Positions 13,501 to 28,500 of a stretch of 64,000 bases of DNA are shown one piece after another. The DNA is from Micropterus salmoides (lineage: Eukaryota; Chordata; Actinopteri; Centrarchiformes; Centrarchidae): NCBI RefSeq assembly GCF_014851395.1, contig NW_024040374.1:22297695-22361694 (forward strand), in the 5' to 3' direction. Both the position numbers and the translations under genes were made by a program. How positions within the stretch are numbered: position 1 is the first letter of the stretch; each line of letters begins with the position of its first letter. A model generated the notes under the pieces. It saw only the letters and a list, made by a program, of their open reading frames with translations. It did not search any database and was not told where the DNA came from.

Positions 13501-16500
13501 AGTATAATACTACTCAAGTAAAAGTAAAAAAGTTCCTGGTTTTAAAAGTACTTAAGTTACTAAAAGTAAAAAGTACTACACATTCAAATATATTGATCTT
13601 AAAAAAAATCATATTAAATTCACTCAAGACACATTTGAATACAGCAGGACAAGTGACAGCGAATCACAATACAGTTGCAGCTACAGTTTATAAACACCAT
13701 GGCAGGTCAGCGTTTATCAAACTTAACAAATAGTTATATTTCACTCCAACATTGTTCAGTCACAGTCTGGCAAGTAACTAAGACACAGACAGACAAGAGA
13801 TGCGCTGCTCAGCTGGCTTAGCAGGACAGACAGAGAGAGAGAGGGAGACGCACTGCAGCTGCACATTAACTAAACATTACTGTTATCTGCTGACATCAGA
13901 CTTTGAGAGGAGGGAACACAAGTTTACCTGACTGCTGTTCCCGCAGTTTATTGAGTGTTTTCTCTTCTCGTGCACAGAAGGATAGTCCCTCTTCATCCTC
14001 TCATCAAAGTAGTAAGCTTAACATTAACACTTGCTTTCACCTTTGACAAACGAGTGAGGCGGGGCCCTCCAGCTCTCTGCGAAAGTGACTTGATTACTAT
14101 CACTGCGTATGCCAGAGTCGCATCAGCAGAGCGAAGTTGATTCCACATCATCAGTTTTAAGTTTCAAGTTGCAACAACTAAAATTACTCAAGTAAAGTCC
14201 AAAAAACGAACAAAGTATTTGTACTTTCACCACTTACTTTCCACCACTGACAAGGAGTCTGAATGATTTGATGAGTATGACAATGAGGTGAATCATATGC
14301 TATACCAAGGAGTCAATTGAGAAGATAACAAGATCAAAAAGTCTGTTCAATAATTCAGCAAATCAAAAAAACTGATAAATTGTACTGTAGTGTGTGTATA
14401 TACTGCACCCTGTATGTATCAGGAGGAATCTAATTCTTTAATCATGTAGAGTGCCATTACCTTCCTGCCTTTGAGTCCTGACCCAACAATCACAATTTAT
14501 AAGGACACGCCATGTATGGAGGACGGGGAGGGGGGGTGGGGGGGTGATGACAATGACCTTGCCTATAACAGTCAATGACACATACAAGGGATAGGACGCT
14601 CGCTGTCCAGGAAATTACACTTTGTCACACTGTAAGGTGACATATGGGTTAGAGAAGAAAATGGAGGCTTGACCCTGGGGGCTTAGGTGACACGGCAAAT
14701 CACAATATCCTTTATACAGCACAGACTGGCTGTCATGGTAGAACATCATTCATTTTGATTCCCTACAGGGAGATTTTCTCTCCATAATATAAAGCAGAGT
14801 GTTTTTTTTGTTTGTTTTTTTTTACAAAAGGTTAAAAACTTGGGTTTATGTAAGAATTGCAACATTGGCTGAAGAGAGTGACATTTGTCCTTATTTTCAG
14901 GAAAACATGATCAAATTTTAGAGGCATTTTTGCTGATTTTAATTTCTTCATCTCTATTTAGACTTCTATAAATCCACACTATCTCCTATAATCCTTCTCT
15001 TTTTGCTTTTATTCCAAATGTTTGTTATGCTCTTTCTTTCCCTTTCCCTGTCTCTTTCAGGCACTTTTGATTGCCCAGTATCAGATTGTTCTCCAATGTG
15101 ATGTATATACTACACAAATAAATACTACATACACATACATACAGTACAGCATGACCTCATACATGACAATGGACAGTAGATCACTTACTTTAATGAACCA
15201 CATAATGAAATTACATCTGCAAAAACAATTTGCTGCATCCCTTTCTTCCTTACGTAAACCAATTTTAATCTCCATCTCATTCAGTCTTAATTAATTGCCC
15301 TGCGCCATGGTTCATTTCACATGAAAAGTATTAAATTAAAACCTTACAGATTGTCACCCCCAGCCATCATGAAAGTAAAGACATAATCCGGACAGCAACA
15401 ATCTGAATTTTCATTTATTATTAACATATATATTCATTTAGGATATAAGAGAGAGAGAGATACCCCAAAATGTACTCCTAACTGACACAATAAAAGAAAA
15501 AAATACTAAAGCCAATTCACTTAAATTTGACAAAATCATCCCCATTTGCTATGTGTCAGTAACAATAAAGATGCAGCCGACTTTCAGAATATCCAGCTCA
15601 TTCAATCAAGCATGGGGATAAACTGGGAGTCTCCTATTAAGTGTTTCCTGCCTGGGGATTCAGTGTGTGGCAGTCTCAGTTAAACTGAAATGACATCTCT
15701 CTCTCTCTTTCTCTCTATTCTCTCATTCCACTTTAAAAGTGGTTGTTGAAGCAGCTGAGTTTTATTGACTTTCTGATTCTCTCAGCATTAGACTCAGATT
15801 AGTGACCATGTCACTCAGAGTCAGTGGGATGGGAGTAAGACTCAAACGGCCTCATGTTTCCAAAGAAAAAAAAAAGAAGATAACCTCTTAACGACAACAT
15901 TTGAAGTGAGATAGTTGTAGTAAGGCTGACATGCATTTCTCCTCAGTGGTCAATGGACTGTACTTGAATAGTGTATTTCGAGTCTCGAAATACACTATTC
16001 AAGTACAGTCCATTAAAGCCCTTTACACTACATGCCACAGTCACCCCATTCACACACATTTACTCACTGAGGCTAAGGTGCCAACTGCTCATCAGGAACA
16101 GAAACTAATCATTCACACACACACACACATACACACACTGATAATGGCTTCAGGAGCAATTTGGGGTTCAGTCTCTTGCCCAAGGACACTATGACATGCA
16201 GACTGAAAAAGCCCAGGGATTGAAATGCTGTTCTTTCAATTAGTGACCAACCCTCTCTACCTGAGCCATAGTATAGATGTTTGTTGCTGTTTGAAACAAA
16301 AAAAAAAGGGGAAGAAGGGAGAGATGATGGGTTAATGCTCCGACTCACAAACTTAAAGACATCGAACTCCTACAAATGAACAAATCCCCATGTTTATACC
16401 CAGATACACACTTGTGCAATGATTATTTACCCTTCAAGATGGCAAGTTTTCAAAACCTAAACTTTAAAATATTCTTCAAATTACCATTATCTAGTCTCAA

Positions 16501-19500
16501 TACAAGCTAAATATACATGTTGGACACAGCTAAAATCTTCCCAAATTGTATTAATAATGCAGTGTCCATCAGCCTGGAGTGCAGATAAGACATAGCCCCT
16601 CCTGCAGTACTTTCATAAAACAACATTTCTGAAATCCAATTTCGAGGGGAGTTTTTTATGGGACATAAAGCTTCTAGTTGGTGGATTGCGAGCATGATGC
16701 ATGGCCGTCACTGTAAGCTGCCACAGAGGGAAGACAGAAATTAAATTGGCCCTCCTATTAATGGGCCATGTCACTGAGCATCAGGGCTCAGGATGTGACA
16801 AGTCTCATATCTGTGTGTGTGTGTGTGTGTGTGTGTGGGTGTGTGTGTGTGCGCGTGCGTGCGCACGTGTGTGTGTCCTAAGTGTCTAAAGCCCAAGTTG
16901 ACTTTGGCAGTATGCTTTAGCACATGACTGAAGAGCGGACACAGACACACAGAAATAAACAGACATGAAGGTTTATGCGCAGATACACATATGTGTGTTT
17001 GGTGAGGGCATGGAGGGACTGAAAAAATGTCAGCATGGTTTAAATAACAAAATACTGTATTTCTACATCCTACTGTATATTAAATATAAAATTATTGGAT
17101 GACTACAACAGAAGAGACAAGGAAATCTTCATGTTTTACAATGTGTGATGCAAGTCAACGTTTTAAACTTGCCTCCTGAGTTCATTATGATTCACCAACA
17201 TATGACGAATAATAGAGAAACTTCCTCCAGGTTGAAGCCATTACCACATAATAATATCGCTTTGTACATATTAACTTAACATAAAGGACAACATGAGTCA
17301 GAGAAGGAGCTTAGAGGTTTAAGGCAATATCAGTGTGGATTTTGAAAAAGGAGGGAAATATCAGGAAGATGTCCCTAATATCTGTATTTTCTGAATTTTA
17401 AAGGGGCACTCCAATGTTGCACTTCAAGTTCAGTTTGCATATAATTGGGAGTAATACCAAAGTCCTTATAGGCTCAGCCTTTGAGAACAGTTGTATGTTT
17501 TCTGACCCATACTATGCACTAAAAGTCAGGATATTTTGGACTCTGGTGCACTGACTTGAGTCATTCTTCATTAAATATGACTCTTTAGAGTCTCCTAACT
17601 TTATAGATCTGCAGTACTAAATCTACCCCCTTAAAACCAGAGTTTGAAAATGTATGACTTTAGAACCACCAGTGGTAATATCTAAAAAGACATCAAAACT
17701 GCACCAATTTTCACCTGGATTTTTTCTATAAACAAAAACATATTCCACATCTCTAATAAAGGCAGGAATCTATGTGTGCGTGTCCGTTTCTTTTTCTCTT
17801 TTATGTCGACAACTGTTCATCCAATTGTCCTCACGCGGTGGGTGTGAGGCCGCAAGGGAGTGCAGTGTCACATTTGAAATCTGGACATACAGCGCATTCA
17901 GAATTAATAAACTTTGAATAAATTACATTGTTGAAACAGAGTTACACAGAGTCATCATGCAGGATTGAGATACATTAGAAATGAATGTGTTGAAACAGAG
18001 CAGTAAAACTTTTCGGAAGTTCTAAGGAAGCGCTGAATACCTAGCAGAATCTCCACCATTGTTGCGTTGTTTCAGTGTTATTACTGCTGTGTTATTAATG
18101 CTGTCTGTCTGTCCTTCGATTTTCTCGACAACTGTTCATCCGGTCGACTTCACACTTGGCATGTGTGTTGCTGAGGACCTAAGGGAGTGCGGATTTGGTA
18201 CAATTTGGCCAGATGGTGGCGCTATAACAACGCATTTTACGTTTTAGTCTGTAACTTTTGAGTTGGTCTCTGAAAACAAATTCTCCAGGTCCAGGCCTGC
18301 CTATCTAGATAAGCCATGCCCATTTGTGTCTAGATTGATTTTCCGGCAATGTGAATTTTGTCAAAATCTGTTTCACTGCTCCAACTGCAAATTTTGAGCA
18401 ATGTCTGGTACAAAACATCTCTGGACCAAGATGGAAGCATGCGCTCCAAACGACCAAGCCCGGAACAGGCACTGCACAAGTTCAAATCAATTTCAGGTGA
18501 AGTTGAGCTTAAAAATATATTCCATCCATCCATCCATCCATCGTCAACCGCTTATCCTGCGTACAGGGTCGCGGTGAGCTGGAGCCAATCCAAGCTTACA
18601 TCGGGCGAAAGGCGGGGTACATCCCGGACAGGATGCCAGTCCATCGCAGGGCCACACATAGACAAACAACCACTCACATCCACACCTAAGGACAAATTTG
18701 GAGACACCAATTAACCTAGCCTGCATGTCTTTGGATGGTGGGAGGAAGCCAGAGCACCCGGAGAGAACCCACGCGGACACGGGGAGAACATGCAAACTCC
18801 ACACAGATTCATGACTTATAAATAGCAGCTGGCAAAAAAATCCTCAGCTCAAGGTCCACTTACTGTTTCTACTAGTGTTGTTCTTCTGGAGCTTTCGCCA
18901 TATTTGATTCTCTTTCAACTACAAGGTGTGGTTGAAGGACCAATTTAATTCAACTCGAAGGGTCAGAGGCCCAGGTTGTCCAGGACAGGCCTCAGTGATG
19001 GTCCAGGTTATGAAGTGAGCAGTTCCTCAAGCCACTGTTTTATGTGTCATGGCCCAGTGGATCAGTGCTCATCACCAGTGGCTCCAGGGGTCACATCTCA
19101 CTCCTCTCACTACTATTCACACATGCTGCTCTATTGCTCCTGAGGGGGAAGAAGTGATTGGGGAAGAGAAGCTGGAGTACAGTTACATAATGGCTAATGC
19201 CCTCTGTCCATGTGCAGTGTCCGCTGGCAGATGGTGTATTGCTCAACAGTCAAGGGCGAATGGACAGATGAAGCAGGGGAGGGCTGGAGGGATGGAAAGA
19301 GTGTTGTGGAGAAACACGGGATGAGGGTCACCTCAATGTGAAGGAAGGGATGACAACTAAGGAGCGCTAAGTTGCAGCCACTGCCTAATTTTTACTGTAG
19401 TACTGTTTGAGGAGATTGTGAGAACACCAACAGAAGCCAAATAACATCATCTTATGTTTCTCAAGAATGGAGATGCTCAGTGATTCCCAACAAGGCGTCC

Positions 19501-22500
19501 TTCTGCAGTTGCTAAAAACTGTGGAGTGGCTTAAGTAATTAGGAAAAAAATGTTAGTTGGGATTGGATTTTTTTTTTAAATTTGTATTTCCACATATTTG
19601 TGTTTAAGAGTAAAATAACCACCAAATAACCATAACCAGACTGGATTACAGACTGGTGTGATGCTGATGTTTTGTAGATTTTTCACAGTAACCAGGAAGC
19701 CATACCATGCAGTGGAAATGAGGCTATAGAGTGCATGAAAGCTAGTTGGCAAGCTAGCATAGTTAGCTAAAAGTAGAGATAAATGCTGTAAATTGTTAGC
19801 TGAGAGAACATTGAGCCAAATGTAATGGATAAACAGGTGAGATATCTAACAGTAGTGGATAAATGGTTGGAATAGTTAGCTAAAGGTAATGGATAAACAG
19901 GTGAAATATCACCAAAAATTAATGGATAAACAGGTTAGAAAAAATCCAGCTTCTACCACTCCAAGTGGTAGCCTAGTAGTGCAAATGCAAACCAAACTGA
20001 CCTACACACGGACAATCCAATTGTATGAAACAAATGTTGACAGTTGGGAACCCCTGCTCTACAGTGTTTCTTATTCAACATGACCCTCTCTTATCTCACA
20101 CTTACTGTGTGTGTGTCTCTATTTCTATTCCTGTCCGTGCTAAACAAAACACCATGTGTCCATTCTGATAAAGCAGAAAAAATACCAGCACGCTTTGTCT
20201 AACTCTTGGACCTACAGTAAACAGTTAGAATCCACATCTCTCTTTGGTCAGTGGGATATCTGCATGCAGACAGGAGAAGAGGCTTAGTGCTGCAGCTATT
20301 ATGACATTTCTGTCTCAACGCTGAGCGTGATGCTAACTGTTTACTCTGTGTTGTGTCAATACAAGTACATGCTGTCGTTAGCATTTACACTGTCTTAGAC
20401 AAAGAATCTGTTTTGTCAGAGAGGCGAGCTCAAGCCCATAGCTCCATCTCCACTCTGTTATCTGATGGTGGGACTTATTGCAGACTGCAGTGCAGCATGG
20501 TTCATTTCATTGGATAACGATGAACAAACAGTCATGTGGGTCTGGAGAGAGACGGCATGTTTGATAAGTTGTCTTGTTACTCTGTTCATTATTTCACTGT
20601 TGTACATCGTGGAAAAAAGGGAAGAATGAGAGTTATAGCAGGAAGTGATTGCTGCAGACGTCACATCGCTGACAGAGTACAGCTACATGTAATTGACACA
20701 AAACAGAGGCTCAGGATAGACTCAGCCACTCATTTGCCCTTTCTCTCAATTTCTCTGTTAGTCTTTGTGCTCGCTGCAGGAGGGCGTCCTTTTAACTTAT
20801 GACATTAATGTCAAACAGGCCATCTGGAAACCAATCACATTATAAGTGTATAACAACCTTTTTCAGGTTTTCCAACTAAGTTACGGGCCAAATTTGGTGA
20901 GGACTGGGTGAAGTTTGTAGGGATGGTTAAAAACAAAAGAAAAATGGTAGAACAACAGGTTTAGGCAGACATGGGTGTGGCCCAACCAATTTTACAAATG
21001 GCCACCTGGTAGTGCTATTGGATCAATATCCTTGCCAAACACTAATCTTATCTTCCTTGGACCTTGATTAACTTTCCAGCAAATTCCACAAAAATTTGCT
21101 AATAACTTTTTGACATTTGCCGGCTAACTAACAGACAAACACAGGCGGAACAAATAATATAACATTCTTTGCAAAGCTAGACAAAAATGAGAAACTTTAA
21201 AAATAACAATTAACTAAACATTTCAATTATAGGAAAGCATAAAGGCAGGAATGAAATAATAAAAGATGCAAAAATAAAGAATAGAAGACGATGAAGCTGT
21301 AAAATTAGAAAACATGATGAAAAGAAAAAATAACTAGAAAATGAAATTAGATTTTAAAAATGCATGGGGAAACAACACAAGGCTAAACATCAGCAGTTAC
21401 ATAAAAGAAAGTCTATGAGAGTGTATTTTGAGAAGTGGATTTAATGAGTCTGAGTTCTTAGGGCAGGGCAGTCTACAGATCTGAGGCTGCTGACTGAAGA
21501 AGCATGATCACTGCTTTGGCTCAGGTCCTGTCTGAGGTTCTCAAGTTGAAATCCCATATAACATGCAAAAGCATTAAACAACAACAAGTTAATCAATATG
21601 TCCCATTAACTCCGGATAATCCACAGAAAACCCTGTCCAGACAGTTACTTTGTTTATTGATGCTGTAAGCACCACATACAAACTTCTGTTCACCTCCTCT
21701 GTCTTGTTATGGCGGCTGCATTCTTATGTATTTTGAGTAAAATGACCCTTCAAATTGTTGGCTTTGACCAACATCACTGGGGTCACACAACATCGACCTG
21801 TTGTGTGTTTGTGTGCATCCACCGTTATAAATGTAGCTCAGTGTGCTCAGTGATTATGGATGGTGTACTTCTTTCCCTGCTGCATTTACCATGCTCATGA
21901 ATCTGACACATACATACGGTAGCCTCATTACTTTTTGAAGACCACCACAGCCCTCCCACAGCAGAGCTGGTCTGCTATGAACTCAACATGATCATGGATG
22001 CTTACTGATATCGTGACCTAGAAAATAAGGCAAGATGATTATCTCTCTGCCATGATAGACAGCCAAGCCACAAGAGCAAGAAAATAAACAGAATAAAGAT
22101 ACATGTTGAGGCCCCAACAACATATGATTCAGAGAGAGAGACGTAAACCCGATCATCCTTTGTTCTAAACATTGCCCAGAGGCTTCAACTAAACAACAAA
22201 GCTGGACCAATCACCCTGATGTGTATGTGCGTGTCTGTATGAGGGATAGATGGCATAAGACATCTCCACATCACCTAGGATCTAAGGACGCTAACGAGAC
22301 ACAGAGCACCGCTGACACCATGGCCTTATAAAGCCCTCCCTGGCTTGCAGACACCGAAAGCTTTGATCTGCCGTTGTACGGAGACGACAGACAGGCCGAG
22401 CCCCGGCAAGCTGTAGCCAACTAATGGAACAGATGCTTTTCCTATCCAAGTGTGTTTCAAGTGAGCAAACCCCCTCTGTTCCTATCAAATGTGATAACCA

Positions 22501-25500
22501 TATACACATTGTTGTAGAGGACAAGAACTGTGGATTGCATCTCCTTATGGAGTCTTCTTACGGGGTCTTGCCACCTGGTTAAGGGTAAGGTAATCCTGAA
22601 TCCCATTAATTTATTTCACCAGTGATCTAAAGATAGACTGTAGTAAAACCTTCCCTCCTTTTTCTTCATTTTTTTCTCCACAAAAGCTAGTTTTAGTTTA
22701 AAAGTGTTGGTGTAACAAAATACTATAGTGATTTAGCCATGCTCACACCACTGACAAAGAAAATTAAAAACTATGTTTCCATAAAAAGTGCCCCAGTAAC
22801 TCTGGATAATCCACAGAACACACCATCCATAGGGATTATTTGTTCGGTAGAAGACAGTTCCAATAACACCTGTTAACAGCATGGTCTATGGATTACTCAG
22901 TGTAACTAGGACATTATTTCTGAAAAGAGATGTTGCATAAACTACAAAGAATAGTTACATGATTTTTGGAATTAAGTTTAGCCTGCCCATTAAGTACAAA
23001 TTTAGGATAAAGACCTCTTTGCATAAAGACCAGAAACAGGAGAAACTTTTTACAGCACATAACTCCCCATAATAAACACAACTTGTCATTGTTAGATTTT
23101 TGTTAGATATAACATGTTAATTAGTGAGCTTTAAGGTGCTACTAGGCATATTTCTTTAAACTTTGAACAGAGCCAGGCTAGCTGTTTCCCCCTGCTTCCA
23201 GTCTTTATGCTAAACTAAGCAATTGGCGCCCTGGCTCTGGCTTCATACTTAACGCAAATACGTGTTCTCGATCTTCTCATCAAACTTTCAGCAAGAAAGC
23301 AAATAAGCCTATTTCCCAAAAATTGCTGAACTACTCCATTAAACAGCCAGTGAAATAACTCCAAAAGCTAGCCAGATCCTTACCTTTTCTTGGTACTGCC
23401 GTCTGGATGAGTCTAGAGACTGAATGAGGGCAGTTGCGTGACCGATGAACATGGCATAGCAGGTGGCGCCAACGATCATACTGAGCATGGTTAGCCAGAT
23501 GTCCGACATGCTCTCTGGGGCTTGTCTTCCATATCCAATGCACAGCATGTGGCTCATGGCCTTAAACAGGGCGAAGGAGTAGAGCTCGCTCCATGAGTCA
23601 TTCTGGAGGGAGAGCAAAGAGACAGAGAAGAAATAAATTGTGAATACAAAATATAAGAAGGTGGAAGAGAAAGGAGAAAAATCAGGCTAATTCTGTCAAA
23701 ATAGCACCCTACTTTTATATTTTTACTTTCATGCTACAATGGTTTTGACCTGATGACCCAAAGGCCTGTCGTCGCTGCCAAAGGTAGACTGTTAAGGCAC
23801 GTTGCAGTGAATATTTCGACAAGTTAAGAGTGGGACAGAAGTGGTGTTGGCAAGGGGGAGTTAAAGAAAAAGAAAGCTAATGAGTAAGACATCCCTGGTT
23901 AAGTATATGGCTCTGTGTCTGGTGAATGTTTCAGGTTTGGTGGAGAGCCTTATCATCATCAACGCTGAGTAGCCTTGGCCAAACAGAAGGAGAAGAGGAA
24001 AAAATGTTAATGAGGAGCCTGTGCATCTGCCTGCTCCAGTCTGCCTTTGATTGGTTATCACACACTCAGCCAACCCTAGTACTCCCATGTTAGATTCACT
24101 AGAAAGCCCTCCAAAGGCACTGCTGAACCTCACATCCTCCCCTCAAACGTGTGTTTTTCCCTCAAACTCCTTCTGTCTCTCTGGGACAAGTGGTGTCTTC
24201 AGTCACTGATTGACTGTTGTTGGGTTCTTATCTGATTTGTATTTTTGCAGGGACATTTGCATTTCATTTGAGATTCAAATGTGGTTGGTTCTAGAGAAGG
24301 TGAAAGCAGGCACAGTGGCAAGAGGCTGCCGTCAAATGTTTTAAAATTTGTGTTTAAAAATGTGATTTAAGGAATAGCAGAGACAGACGATGCACTTAGC
24401 CTCCAGCAGCAGGATAACCAGAAACTCGGCCCCGGTGTCAGACTGTGAGCTGAGCTCCAGCTCCGAGCGAAGTTTCATATCTTTTAGGAGCTATCAGCTG
24501 GGTCAGTTGTTTGGATTTCTTTTAGGAGATAAACTGGGCATTCTGAGCTTAGATTAAAAGACACAGAAACCTACGACAACAGTTTGAAGCGTTTAAGATT
24601 ATAAGCACCATCATCGTCGCTTCAGCTTTGTTGTTACTTTGATATGATGTAGCCTTGCACAGCACAGTCCTTTTCTCTCTGTCATCCATAGCCCTTAAGC
24701 ACATTATAATAAGCAAAATATCACACAAACCCTGAGAACATTTCAACACTACTGCCTCAGTCTAAGCCTCATCCCTGCTGCCCCAGGTGGTGAACAGCCA
24801 CCCAGGACTCAATCCCTCCAGTCAGCCATGAGCATTCTGGCCACATTGCTGGAGGAGGCCCTAACCCAGAGCCCAGGCACAGAAATAAGCACCTTTTTAC
24901 ACACCGTCTGCATCTGTCTGTTTCACACTCTCACAGACAGACACACAAACCACACAGTATTTCAGTAGACAGAGCACCAGAGAATAATGTATTCAATTTT
25001 AAACATGCATACACTCAACAAATACAACTAGATAAGTAGCACAGAAATGCTAAACATACATTTAAAAATGCTGAGTAGTACATAAAACCAAGAAACAGCC
25101 CTTAGCTTGTCTGTCTGTAATTTATGGATTTCAGGAGTAACAACTCCTGATAATAAAACAGATTTTCAACTAACACGCTAACATTACTGTAAATCCACTT
25201 GTGTCCTGCCTGTGGATTTTTAATCATCTTGGTACAGATATTGAATGTTTTATCTATGGGTCAAAGATGCATTACTCTCAGTCTGTCTGTGTGGCTGTGT
25301 AAGGTAAGTGAAAGCCCACAGGTATGAGTCAGTTCATCTGTCCTGTGTTCCTAGAAATTTTGTTGTTTTTGTTAGTTTTGTTGTTAAGGCCTACAGGAGA
25401 GTCTCCAGTTTCTGCTCAGATTTCCAAAAATGCAACCATATACCTGGATTAGACAGACTTGATGATCCAAGTTTAAGTATTTAAACAAATGGATGCAGTC

Positions 25501-28500
25501 ATACAATATTAATGATAACCTCTAGTGAAAGTAAAGTGGATGTAGCACATCTAGCTGCATGTAAGCTTGTTTGACCTTTTCCGTAATATGCTTATTCCCA
25601 TCATGCCGACAGTTAGATGAGAAGATCGATACAACTCTCATATCTGTGCAGTAAATATGGAGCTCCAGCCGTTTAGCTTAGCTTGGCATACAGACTGGAA
25701 AAGGGTAAACAGCTAGCCAAAGGTAACAAAATCCACTTACCAGCACTTCTAAAGCTAACTTGCGTTTTATCTTTTTTTGTTTAAGTAAGTGCAAAAATAC
25801 AAGTTGTGGTTGATGCAGAGGCAACACATCAGCTGTAACTGGACAGATTGTGTTTAAGTTTGAGATAATAGCTGATTAAAACTGACACTGTGTACCACTG
25901 TCTCTTACTATTGAAAATTACAGCCTTTATAGTAACACAATAAACCAATTGTACAGAGACAACACCCTGTGTGTGCGGGGGGAGAGGAAGCAAAGTAAAT
26001 TAGCTCTTATGTTCATTTTATTTGCTTTCTGTCTTGACTGAGTAGCGTGGATGATAGCTAATTGTACATAATACATTTAGGGAGGAAACCAAAGGGATTA
26101 TGGGACATCTATGATGCATGATGGCGTAAGTATAGAATAGTGAGTGTACGTGCACGCTGGCACGTTTATCTGGCTTTACATGATGTTTGACAATCAGCTA
26201 GTATTTAAGTGTGTGTGTGTTTGTGATAGACTTGTGCCAGTCATGCTGCTGCGCATGTATTTGACAGGGTGCAGTCACTCTTTGACAGTCTAAAACTGAC
26301 ATGGGGCTTTGCTTTAAGGACTGACATTTACAATTTTAATATGTAAACTGACATAAAAGACCATGTTAGGAATGTTAAGATTCATTATTTAGAACCAGTG
26401 GGTTCGTGTTTGTATTCATTATTTAAAACCAAATGAGTACGGAAAGTTGCAAGATGGTTTGCTGACTGGTAAAAGTAGTTGACAACATTAATAAAGAAAT
26501 TAAAAGCAAATGTATTTTGGGGGCTAGTTAGCTCACACAGTAGAGCATGTGTGACATGTCATCCCTGTATCTCTCTTCAGCTGTTCTATAAAAAAAACAA
26601 ACATAAATTAATAAAAATTATACATATTTCTCTTGATTGTATGAGTACTCATTTGTACACTTAAATTGGAGTGTGTGTTTAAGTAAAATAATGGACTAAT
26701 AACCAAAATTTCAGAATATCATGGTGGCTGTGTTTGCTAAGGTAACTACATCACAAGTTTGAATTCATAACCTGAACTGGAACATCATACCCTCCTCTTA
26801 CTCAAATCCAGGTGAGATACCAATTCAGGCGGGTTTTTTTTACTGATTTCTCTGAATATAATCAGCAGCCATTTCAAAGGTCCTGGTGGACCAAATGCAG
26901 CATTTTTCTATTTATTTTATTGTAATAATTTTTCTACAAACTGAGGTAATGTGACAAAAACAAGAAATGTTTTAAAGTGATCACATGAATGTGTAAAATG
27001 TAGTAACTAACAAGTAGCCTATATTGATGCTAGTGCCTTTGTGAGGCTAAGCCAAATGCTAACGTTAGCACGCTAACATTCTCATAATGACAAAGCATGC
27101 CGATGTTTAGCTAGTTTAATATTTACCATGTTCATCATCTTAGTTTAGTGTGTAGAGTGTAGAACAATAAGGCCCCTATAGGCTCCTGGGGTTTATGATG
27201 CATTCATGTGGTGTCGGAATAATCGGAAAAATTAATTTCCGACTGGGAAAATTTACATGAATGCCCATTGAAGTCGGAACAACAACTCGGAAAGACGGAG
27301 AAAATTTTGCTACAAGTTGCCGCGTTGTTGACGTAGAAACATGGCGGAAAAAATGGTTGATGGTTAGAAATGTTTAAATGGTGCAAAATCATGTATTGCA
27401 TAATTGCTATGGTGTCATTAGCAATATGGTATTACGTTATAAAGGTTAGTTTGCTGTCCATGTAGTGTGAAGAACATTAATAAGGAAAGTTATTTATTAG
27501 CAGTATTTGCAGTAGGCTACAAGCAGTATTTTAGTGGTTTCAGGTAATGTACTGCTGCAGTAGCAACTCTGGGGCAAAAAAACAAACAAAAAAACTTTGT
27601 AATAGAAAGCTCCAAACTGTTTTATCATAGTTGGATGACAATGATAATGCTAATCCAACACATACTACTACTTTAATAGTAGCATCCATGTTATTTCCAC
27701 ATTCCGACTTAAAGCACATGAACACACCAAAGTCAGAAGAACGACTTCCCAACTCGGGAACTGGGACCATCCGAGGAGCGCATGAATGCAGCATTAAACA
27801 TAGACTGTATAAAACATGGACATAGTGTCTGTGATGTCACCGATAGGTTTCTGAAAAGCCGTTGTGAAGCTCAATGCTCTGGACGTTGCCATCTTGGCAG
27901 TGCCTGACTCTTGGCGAAGAGATGGAGCTGACGTGGGCTGAACGAAGCCTGGCTGCTACACCACATAGCGGCTAGCCATCTGCAAGGGCACCCATCTGTC
28001 ACTCAAAGCGGCCATGTGCTTAATTCGTCATAACTTTAAACCTTAATATAATTTAAACAGGTAACTTGTATGAGAATTTACCCCCTGCACAGTTGTTATG
28101 AAGGGGAAATTAGACCAAAACCGTTTATTTGTACCAGACTGAACACTTTTGGAGCCAGCTTCACGTGGCTATTCGATGAACTGCAGATTTGGGCACTTCA
28201 TCTATCATTCATACTATCTAGCTCTGGAGGTTGCTGCTTGCATAAAGCTAATCTGAACAACCATTAACATAGTCTGAGTTCATTAACTTTAATTGGTATT
28301 TCTCCTTTGACAGATATCAAGAGAAAGAATACGTCATGTGCTCAAAGAACACACATAATGCATTAGATTAGATAAAAGTAGTTGTTTATTTGTTGGTTAA
28401 AGTATCATCATCATTAGACTTACATAAGAGCAGTTAATAGCAGTCTGAATTATTTGGGAGAACAGGAGAGGGGCTATTTTTCTCTCCCCAGATTTTCAGC

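Larger units (their letters stand above)
10915..23383. other. hcn2 intron 4
   Basis: 12.5 kb. Holds the 26-bp duplication (11007), the receptor-motif repeat (13020), the hAT-like MITE (13416), a G-rich tract (14525-14544), the fold-back and repeat (15952), the TG microsatellite (16812), tandem repeat copies (17745), the L2-like tail (18521), the minisatellite (19745), and a reverse repeat copy ending beside exon 4 (23140). No other gene seen. Confidence 0.7.

Noticed and set aside
16812..16889. CRISPR-like or other short regular repeat array
   Set aside because: It is a dinucleotide microsatellite; no spaced repeats of CRISPR type occur anywhere in the window.
26517..26600. Functional tRNA gene
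   Set aside because: Only the D-arm-like half is present; no B box or cloverleaf can be formed, so it is a SINE remnant.
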